Positions 12,009-12,983 of a DNA stretch of 12,983 nt are shown in pieces. Every line of letters begins with the position of its first letter. Within the stretch, counting starts at the first letter, position 1. The notes beneath the pieces were generated by a model. It was not told the DNA's origin. It worked only from the letters and a program-made list of their open reading frames with translations, and did not search any database. The translations under genes and the position numbers were made by a program. The stretch comes from a bacterium (GTDB lineage: Bacteria; Desulfobacterota; Deferrimicrobia; Deferrimicrobiales; Deferrimicrobiaceae). The stretch is taken from positions 1 through 12,983 of the forward strand of contig JAGVHM010000117.1 of NCBI GenBank assembly GCA_020056545.1. Reading direction: 5' to 3'.

Positions 12009-12982
12009 AAGGTCGGTTCCGCCCTTCGGTATCGCACGGCCCTCCCCGCCCCGATCCGGGACAGCAGGTTTAGAGCGACCAGGCGGTTCAGGACCTGCTT
12101 GGCGGTTTCACGTGGAAGCCCGAGTTCCCCGGCGGCGAGGCGGTTGGTTATCTCGCGGTGGCGGTCGAGCAGGATAAGGACGCGGGACTGGTTCCCGGAC
12201 AGGCGGTTCTCCCCCGGCAGCGAAGACAGCAGGCCCTTCAGCTCCCTCGCCTGGATTCGCATCGCATCGAGGAAGGCGGTCAGCCAGGGACCCATATCGG
12301 GCCTCGGCAGGTGCCGCGACGCCTGGCTTTTCCGTAAGGCGAGATAGTATTCCGCATTTCGGTCGGCGATGACCTTCTCGATGGAAGTGTAGGGCAGGTA
12401 GGCGTAACCGCACCGCAACAGAAGAAGGTTGGTAAGAAGGCGGCTCACGCGCCCGTTCCCGGCGGAGAACGGGCGGATCGCCAGGAACTCGAGGAGGAAG
12501 CCGGCGACGACGACGAGCGGGTGAAAACCGGCGGTCCCCAGCCGTGAGTTCGCCCACGCGAACAGGGAGTCAATTTCCCCATCGATCGATCCGGGCTCGG
12601 ACGGCCGCAGCGTGATCGATTCCACGCTCTTACGCAGGAAGAAGGCGGAACGGTCGTGGGAGGACCGGTACGCCCCCCGGTGCCCCTGGTCGCGCGGCGA
12701 ATATCGCAACAGGTCGGAGTGGAACTTCAGGACGACCTCGCGGGAAAGCGGGATCTCCGGATGCCCGTCGAATACCGCCTTCAATAGCTGCGCGTAGCTC
12801 GCCGCGGAGGCCCGCCGGATCTCCTCGGCTCTTGCCGGCGGCACCGCGGGAGAAAGTTCGTCGCGCCGCAGCGGCAGGCCGATCCAGTCGATTCCGACGG
12901 AAGCGATGGCGGAAAGGGCGATCGTTTTTTTTCGCAAGCCGGAAAGATACCCTGGGGGAGGGTCGAAGCGCCCTCCCCACCA
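11990..12982 (-). CDS. Fic/DOC family protein with degenerate active site, open to the window edge
   Basis: A Fic-fold protein with a C-terminal winged-helix domain (about 246-305, numbering from a TTG at 12937). Fic enzymes usually transfer AMP from ATP to a target protein using the motif HPFx(D/E)GNGRxxR. Here residues 155-166 read RPFSAGNGRVSR: the catalytic His is Arg (CGC at 12475-12473) and the acidic residue is Ala, while GNGR and the last Arg remain. Flanking family features are intact (HPLVVVAGFLLEFLAI before, LLTNLLLLRCGYAYLPY after, YYLALRKSQ). The TTG at 12937 has no Shine-Dalgarno, and the frame continues without stop to the edge with family-like residues (PGYLSGLRKK), so the true start is probably outside. 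The class II inhibitory motif position reads SVGIDW instead of (S/T)xxxE(G/N). The last five codons and stop lie in the palindromic repeat. Probably inactive as an AMP transferase or under decay. Confidence 0.88.
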   Translation of the reverse strand, partial: WWGGRFDPPPGYLSGLRKKTIALSAIASVGIDWIGLPLRRDELSPAVPPARAEEIRRASAASYAQLLKAVFDGHPEIPLSREVVLKFHSDLLRYSPRDQGHRGAYRSSHDRSAFFLRKSVESITLRPSEPGSIDGEIDSLFAWANSRLGTAGFHPLVVVAGFLLEFLAIRPFSAGNGRVSRLLTNLLLLRCGYAYLPYTSIEKVIADRNAEYYLALRKSQASRHLPRPDMGPWLTAFLDAMRIQARELKGLLSSLPGENRLSGNQSRVLILLDRHREITNRLAAGELGLPRETAKQVLNRLVALNLLSRIGAGRAVRYRRAEPTLEQGRS

Positions 12983-12983
12983 C

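Noticed and set aside
12955..12978. Hairpin GGGGAGGG/CCCTCCCC as a terminator upstream of fic
   Set aside because: The fic frame runs through it to the window edge and the translated residues fit the family, so it is more likely coding sequence. No T-run follows.

Overview
The window is a GC-rich, densely packed bacterial segment. Protein styles (an HSA32-like ComA family member, a MmgE/PrpD protein, a Geobacter-like Hyp set, and a RecA-like plus PEP/pyruvate-binding fusion) suggest a Desulfobacterota / former Deltaproteobacteria type of anaerobe. That is inference from protein flavour; there is no rRNA or other taxonomic marker here.

Layout. Left block (1-2123, + strand): the 3' part of a phosphosulfolactate synthase/HSA32-family gene, then an MmgE/PrpD gene with a 4-bp gap. 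Second block (2149-3183): a DCC-family (DUF393) thiol-disulfide protein on the minus strand, divergent from an exported single-domain cupredoxin on the plus strand. Third block (3220-9325): a complete [NiFe]-hydrogenase maturation set split into two divergent operons. hypF-hypC-hypD-hypE run leftwards with 4-bp, overlapping and zero-gap junctions. hypB-hypA run rightwards. All six proteins HypA-F are present, so the cell should be able to build the Fe(CN)2CO group (HypF, E, C, D) and insert nickel (HypA, B). No hydrogenase structural gene lies in the window. Right block: a ~867-aa protein starts at a TTG that overlaps the hypA stop codon. It joins a degenerate KaiC/RecA-like domain to an ATP-grasp PEP/pyruvate-binding domain and a conserved C-terminal domain, without the swivel or PEP-barrel domains of PEP synthase. 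It is followed by a convergent Fic-family gene that runs off the right edge and has lost the catalytic histidine of its Fic motif.

Small palindromic repeats have shaped this locus. A 165-bp MITE-like inverted repeat (8818-8982) fills the hypB-hypA gap up to one base before the hypA start. A 79-bp palindrome (11930-12008) sits between the fusion gene and fic and supplies the last codons and stop of fic. One arm of that palindrome recurs (25 of 26 bases) inside hypF, where it is part of an in-frame insert of about 40 residues in the linker between the YrdC-like and Kae1-like domains.

The best candidates for something undescribed are the hypA-coupled RecA-like/ATP-grasp fusion protein and the repeat-derived linker in HypF.
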